DNA of 64,000 nt from contig OZ244811.1 of NCBI GenBank assembly GCA_965220105.1, positions 1,426,001-1,490,000 on the forward strand, in the 5' to 3' direction. Below the pieces are notes generated by a model. The model searched no databases and was not told the origin of the DNA. It saw only the letters and a program-made list of their open reading frames with translations. This stretch comes from Bin87 sp965220105. GTDB lineage: Bacteria > Chloroflexota > Dehalococcoidia > Lucifugimonadales > UBA3495. Made by a program: the position numbers and the translations under genes. This document shows, one piece after another, positions 60,326-64,000 of the stretch. Each line of letters opens with the position of its first letter. Position 1 is the first letter of the stretch.

Positions 60326-60978
60326 CCCGTTGGGTTCGGCGCAAGGCAAACGGATCCTCACCGGTTTTGCGCCTGGAGCAGACTACGGAAGGTCGGATAC
60401 TGCTTGACGCCTCGAATATCCGGGCCTGCAAATGCCGGCGCCGCTTGAGCTACCGGAACACCGTCCAGGCGGTGTTCCACGCCCCTCGGTCATCTTTGAG
60501 ACCGCGGGTAGGTGCGCCCAACATCACCGCCGAGGCCAACGTTCACCCGTGCCATGTTTGCGAACATGCAGAACGGTGGGATGTGAACGCGTCGCATGAA
60601 ATCAGGCTGCGACCCTTCAGGCAAAACCCGGCTGGCAACTCACCGGGCCTACCCGCTCTCCCGCAGATACACATTCGTGCCTTCGAATCAGCCAAGTACC
60701 TCGTTGCCTTTTGCTAACTGCGGAGGCGCCTTCGCAGATTACCCCGCTTACGGGGCGCCGCTCCCGGCCCGGATGTCCCGTCGCCTCGGAAAGGCGTGTG
60801 GTAGAAGATTCGGAACGCCCGGCAGGAGGGCTTGGAAAAGGTAGTTTGTCACCTCTGGTAACCTCTGCTTTTCAACTGCCTTGCCAACACTGGCCATCAG
60901 CCCCGGCGTTACATGATCCCGCCGGGTTCCTGGTTTCGCTATTGCCCCGGCCCATTGAAACGGGATAACCTATGACTA
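60326..60978. other. 653-base region without a gene after the permease operon
   Basis: No gene is supported. A perfect 9-bp hairpin, GGAACACCG with CGGTGTTCC (60455-60478, loop TCCAGG), stands near its middle. It has no U-tract, so it may be a weak terminator, an RNA processing site or a remnant repeat. Where dppD and dppF would be expected, only unrelated sequence is found. Confidence 0.5.
60455..60478. other. perfect hairpin downstream of dppC
   Basis: Stem of nine base pairs, GGAACACCG and its complement, with the 6-base loop TCCAGG. It is not followed by a run of T, so it is not a standard terminator. Confidence 0.5.
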
Positions 60979-62406
60979 ATGAGTAACGTCCTCCATCCCG
61001 AAACCGAGCCCGCCAATACCGTGGTCTGCGGTTGGTGCGGGGCAGCCGGCCAAAGCCCGGGCCAGCCTTGCCAACAATGCCAACGGGTCGTCGCCATTAT
61101 CCCCAGGTGGGCCCGGCGGCTTCCCGGTAGCCGCAGATGGCTTTCCAGACGCCGTTTGATCCGACTCTCCGTCGCCGCCGTGCTGCTGGCCTTTGCGGCA
61201 TGGCTGTATTTTCCCTTTTTCCCCAACCCTATTCAGCTGCTGTTCAAGGCACCCAGTACCGAGGTTAGCTCGGCCTCCGCCCCGGGCCAATGGTCGATGG
61301 CCGGCAGAGACCTGCAGCTCACCCGGCATATACCAGTGGCGCCGGTCCAGCCGGAAGGACGGGTCGTTTGGTCGCGCGACTTGGGCACTCCCACCCGCGG
61401 AGCCCCGGTAGTGCATGACGGGATGGTCTACGTGGGCGGTTATTTTAAGATCATCGCCCTTGATTCGGCGACCGGGCAGGTGGCTTGGGAACATAAGACT
61501 CCCAGTCCACTGGACCATTCGTTGGCGATTGCCGGCGATCTCCTCTACGTGGGCCTGCTGGACCATCGGATCCTCGCCCTGGACCGGAACACGCGGGAGG
61601 TCCGGTGGGATTTCAAAACCGAAGGGCCCATTGTCGCGGCTCCGGTGGTAGATGGCGGCATCGTGTATTTCGGCTCGTCCGATAGTTTCCTCTACGCCCT
61701 GGATGCAGTCACTGGAAAGCCCCTTTGGCAGCAAAAGATTCAGGGCGAGCTCCGCGCTGCGCCTGCGGTGAGCTATGGGCGAGTGTTTGCCACGGATAAT
61801 CTGGGCAATCTCTATATGTTGGACGCCAGGACCGGCCAGAGCAAGTTGCGGTTCCGCACCATGGGAAACACCAAAGCATCCCCGGTGGTTGCCAATGAGG
61901 TCGCTTATTTTCCCGCTGGCGGCCGGGTTTACGCCGTTGACGCCCATGCGCGGGAAATCCCCGGAGAATTCCAGTTCAAGCGGGTCTGGTCGCAATTTTG
62001 GGTATGGCGTATTCCTGGCGTGCCCCCTCCTCCAGTTCAAAAGGGGGGGCAGTGGCGTTTCGATCCGGAGAAGCAGACCTCCTCCGGGTTGGTGGCCACT
62101 CCGGCGGTAACATCCGATTCCCTTTACGTAGGGAGTTTCCACGGCAACTTTTACGGGGTGGACGCGCATTCCGGCAGGGAAACATGGCGGTTTGCGGCTG
62201 AGGACGCCATTTTCGGGTCCGCAGTGGTACTGGGAGACCGGGTCTATTTCGGCTCCAACGACGGATTCTTTTACGCCTTGCGCCGTGCCGACGGAGAATT
62301 GATCTGGAAGCTCCCGTTGGAAGCCCCCATCGAGATATCGCCGGTATTTGCCGACGGGCGTTTCTACGTCAGAACCAGCGAAGGGATGCTGCACGCCATC
62401 GAGTGA
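60979..62406 (+). CDS. membrane-anchored PQQ-like beta-propeller protein with zinc ribbon
   Basis: A 475-residue protein. It has an N-terminal zinc-ribbon-like segment with four Cys (VVCGWCGAAGQSPGQPCQQC near residues 15-35), then a single transmembrane helix LIRLSVAAVLLAFAAWLYF near 54-73, then a beta-propeller of repeated PQQ/BamB-like blades (for example VVDGGIVYFGSSDSFLYALD and VVLGDRVYFGSNDGFFYAL). At least six blades can be counted. The topology puts the ribbon in the cytoplasm and the propeller outside. BamB-like proteins act as scaffolds; no ligand is indicated. There is no clear ribosome site. Confidence 0.85.
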   Translation: MSNVLHPETEPANTVVCGWCGAAGQSPGQPCQQCQRVVAIIPRWARRLPGSRRWLSRRRLIRLSVAAVLLAFAAWLYFPFFPNPIQLLFKAPSTEVSSASAPGQWSMAGRDLQLTRHIPVAPVQPEGRVVWSRDLGTPTRGAPVVHDGMVYVGGYFKIIALDSATGQVAWEHKTPSPLDHSLAIAGDLLYVGLLDHRILALDRNTREVRWDFKTEGPIVAAPVVDGGIVYFGSSDSFLYALDAVTGKPLWQQKIQGELRAAPAVSYGRVFATDNLGNLYMLDARTGQSKLRFRTMGNTKASPVVANEVAYFPAGGRVYAVDAHAREIPGEFQFKRVWSQFWVWRIPGVPPPPVQKGGQWRFDPEKQTSSGLVATPAVTSDSLYVGSFHGNFYGVDAHSGRETWRFAAEDAIFGSAVVLGDRVYFGSNDGFFYALRRADGELIWKLPLEAPIEISPVFADGRFYVRTSEGMLHAIE

Positions 62407-62867
62407 CGTAGCTGCCTCCAACGGCATGACGCCCGGCGCAGCAATCCCTGTTCCAAACTAGCCGGCATCGGTGACGGCGCAGGTCCAGGTCGCCTGGGCG
62501 CCGCTCCATGGGACGACATTCTCCCCGCACGTGATTGCCAGAGCGTAACTTAGGGTAGGCAACGGGCGTGGAGCCCAAGCCTGATTGAGGTAGCGGGTTT
62601 ACGTCCTCATGCGTACCCACTTTGTCATTGCGAGCGTAGCGTGGCAATCTCGTTGTCGTAGCAACGGCGGTTCGCCGATGTGTGTTCAACCTCATCGAGA
62701 TTGCCACGTCCCTCGGCGAGCTCGGGATGAGTGGGGCTCCTCGCAATGACAGATCAAAGTGGGTACGCGTGAGGGTTTACCTCTCCTTGTCTGCCGCGGC
62801 CCGGGCGTTTAGAATTTGGCATTGAGCCAAGTTGGGTAACCTGAAATTAATCGGCAGGAGCGTACGA
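62407..62867. other. 461-base region with a full palindromic repeat
   Basis: No gene is seen. The right half holds the palindromic mobile repeat annotated separately (62609-62773). The promoter of the following oxidoreductase gene should lie between 62775 and 62867. Confidence 0.5.
62609..62773. repeat. palindromic mobile repeat, full copy with internal insertion (R8)
   Basis: Ends GCGTACCCACTTTGTCATT and AAAGTGGGTACGC are the same inverted pair as in R1 and R3. The left arm has GAGCGTAGCGTGGCAATCTC and the right arm GAGATTGCCACGTCCC, then CTCGCAATGACA. The right arm carries about 20 extra bases (a GAGCTCGGGATGAGTGGGG stretch) not present in R3. Confidence 0.85.
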
Positions 62868-63932
62868 ATGGATGTTGGAATGATGATGATCTTCTCGAGT
62901 TACGGCTGGGAAGAAGGCTCGGACGGCCAGATGTGGGAGGAGGAGCTGCGCCTCGCAGAAATCGCTGCCGATGCAGGCTTCGATTGCCTGTGGTCTGCGG
63001 AACATCATTTCAACGATTATTCCTTCGTACCCGACAACATCCAGTTGATGACCCACATTGCGGCGAAGCATCCGAACATCGACGTGGGGACAGCCGCCGT
63101 GATCCTGCCCTGGCATGACCCGTTGCGAGTGGCGGAAAATGCCGCCGTCCTCGACTTGTTGAGCAATGGCCGCTTGCGACTCGGGTTCGGGCGAGGCCTG
63201 GCACGGCGTGAATTCGAAATGTTCGGCATTAGCATGGATGAATCGCGAGAACGTTTTGACGAAGCGGCGCCGATGATAGTCGAGGCCCTCAGGACGGGGT
63301 TCATAGAGGGCGACGGGACGTTCTACCAGCAGTCTCGCACGGAAATCCGCCCCCGCCCCCAGCATTCCTTCGACGGCCGTATCTACGCGGTCGCCGCCAG
63401 CGAAGAATCGGTCCTCTCGGCGGCCAAGCTCGGCGCGCACATCATCATGTTCGCCGACCGCCCCTGGGAGATGCGGATGCCCGGGATCGAACGTGGCCGA
63501 GCCCTGCACCGCGAATTTCACGGCACAGAGCCGCCAGCCCTGATGCTCTCGGAATTCGTCGTCTGCGGCCCTGACAATGCCCAATGCGAGGCAGAAGCGC
63601 GCCAATATCAAGGCAAATTTGTCGAGAGCAATTTTTACCACTATGAATTTCTCGGGGATCATTTCCGGTCTGTGAAGGGTTACGACGCCTATCAACAGAA
63701 GGCGGAGATCGCGCGTTCCGCCGGCCTCGAAGGTGCTATCGACGGTTTCATGCGAGCGGCCAGCTGGGGCACGCCTGACCGCATTCTCAGGGGGCTTGAA
63801 GAACGCCGCGCGCTGCTGGGCGATTTCGAGCTGAACGTCGCCTTCCGCTTTGGCGGCACGCCGTTCCACATCGCGGAACGGGGCCTGAAGCTCTTCGCCG
63901 AAGAAGTTCTACCAGTCCTGAAGTCCTGGTAG
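62868..63932 (+). CDS. LLM-class flavin-dependent oxidoreductase
   Basis: A 354-residue luciferase-like monooxygenase family protein. The TIM-barrel starts MDVGMMMIFSSYGWEEG. Typical segments are DAGFDCLWSAEHHFNDYSF, LPWHDPLRVAENAAVLDLLS, GRLRLGFGRGLARREFEMFG and WGTPDRILRGLEERRALLG. These bind FMN or F420 and oxygen; substrates in Chloroflexota are mostly unknown. The start is the ATG at 62868 with CAGGAG 7 bases upstream. The 68 bases after its stop hold no gene. Confidence 0.9.
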   Translation: MDVGMMMIFSSYGWEEGSDGQMWEEELRLAEIAADAGFDCLWSAEHHFNDYSFVPDNIQLMTHIAAKHPNIDVGTAAVILPWHDPLRVAENAAVLDLLSNGRLRLGFGRGLARREFEMFGISMDESRERFDEAAPMIVEALRTGFIEGDGTFYQQSRTEIRPRPQHSFDGRIYAVAASEESVLSAAKLGAHIIMFADRPWEMRMPGIERGRALHREFHGTEPPALMLSEFVVCGPDNAQCEAEARQYQGKFVESNFYHYEFLGDHFRSVKGYDAYQQKAEIARSAGLEGAIDGFMRAASWGTPDRILRGLEERRALLGDFELNVAFRFGGTPFHIAERGLKLFAEEVLPVLKSW

Positions 63933-64000
63933 CAACACCGGATTGTCTGACTCAGGGGATTGCGACACCGAGACTGGAGATCCGGCATGCGATCAATTGA

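Noticed and set aside
60976..62427. Minus-strand open frame of about 480 codons opposite the beta-propeller gene
   Set aside because: The plus strand carries the repeated blade motifs; the minus product has no recognisable pattern.
1..64000. tRNA or rRNA genes in the intergenic regions
   Set aside because: I looked for T-loop (GGTTCGA-type) sequences and CCA ends in the gaps and found no convincing cloverleaf; a tRNAscan run would settle it.

Overview
This is a GC-rich bacterial chromosome segment with mostly short gene spacings and genes on both strands. The gene mix suggests a Chloroflexota bacterium, perhaps of the SAR202/Dehalococcoidia type. It includes LLM-class flavin oxidoreductase, GMC oxidoreductase, a tungsten-type aldehyde:ferredoxin oxidoreductase, MaoC-like dehydratase, ATP sulfurylase, a PaREP1-type protein, Thr/Pro-rich lipoproteins and several decayed insertion sequences. 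This assignment is an inference from gene content; there is no rRNA, and I saw no tRNA, to anchor it.

Layout. 1-15.8 kb: the start of threonine synthase (cut by the edge), a PaREP1 protein divergent from a crotonase, a VWA lipoprotein, ATP sulfurylase, a double-hotdog dehydratase, a Uma2 nuclease, an aminotransferase, then a minus-strand operon for a branched-chain-type 2-oxo acid dehydrogenase (E1alpha, E1beta, E2), LipB and a GMC oxidoreductase. Next come a decayed gene, a 55-residue glycine-zipper membrane protein and one half of a ThDP decarboxylase. 16-32 kb is the most accessory part: MFS transporter, VOC protein, orphan peptide-binding lipoprotein, three IS4-like copies (one nested in another with a 9-bp target duplication), MetE-like methyltransferase, dodecin, VapBC, glutamate dehydrogenase, an integrase relic, the other half of the ThDP decarboxylase, a nitroreductase and a decayed IS66 element.

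32-46 kb is largely housekeeping: a DsbA-like protein with an in-frame UGA exactly where its active-site Cys belongs (selenoprotein candidate), RNase III, bicupin, an active-site-variant enolase, RsmG, a mobA-moaD-aldehyde:ferredoxin oxidoreductase operon, AcuC-like deacetylase, TrmI, DUF2203, a trypsin-like lipoprotein, an aldehyde dehydrogenase, DUF1330 and Ogt. 46-54 kb holds a MoxR/DUF58/transglutaminase operon and two overlapping thioredoxin-fold lipoprotein genes. 53.9-56.2 kb is an IS701-IS5 tandem, both copies broken. 56.6-64 kb has a peptide-binding protein with two permeases (no ATPases), a membrane-anchored PQQ-type propeller and an LLM-class oxidoreductase.

Three themes cut across the window. 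First, thiol/selenol redox proteins: the DsbA-like protein plus the lipoprotein pair. Second, a palindromic mobile repeat of about 150 bp, present in at least eight full or partial copies between genes. Third, 13-21 bp tandem microduplications found almost only in transposases and non-coding or decayed DNA, several of which break reading frames. Whole genes seen here were read by eye; family names rest on recognisable motifs, not on database searches.
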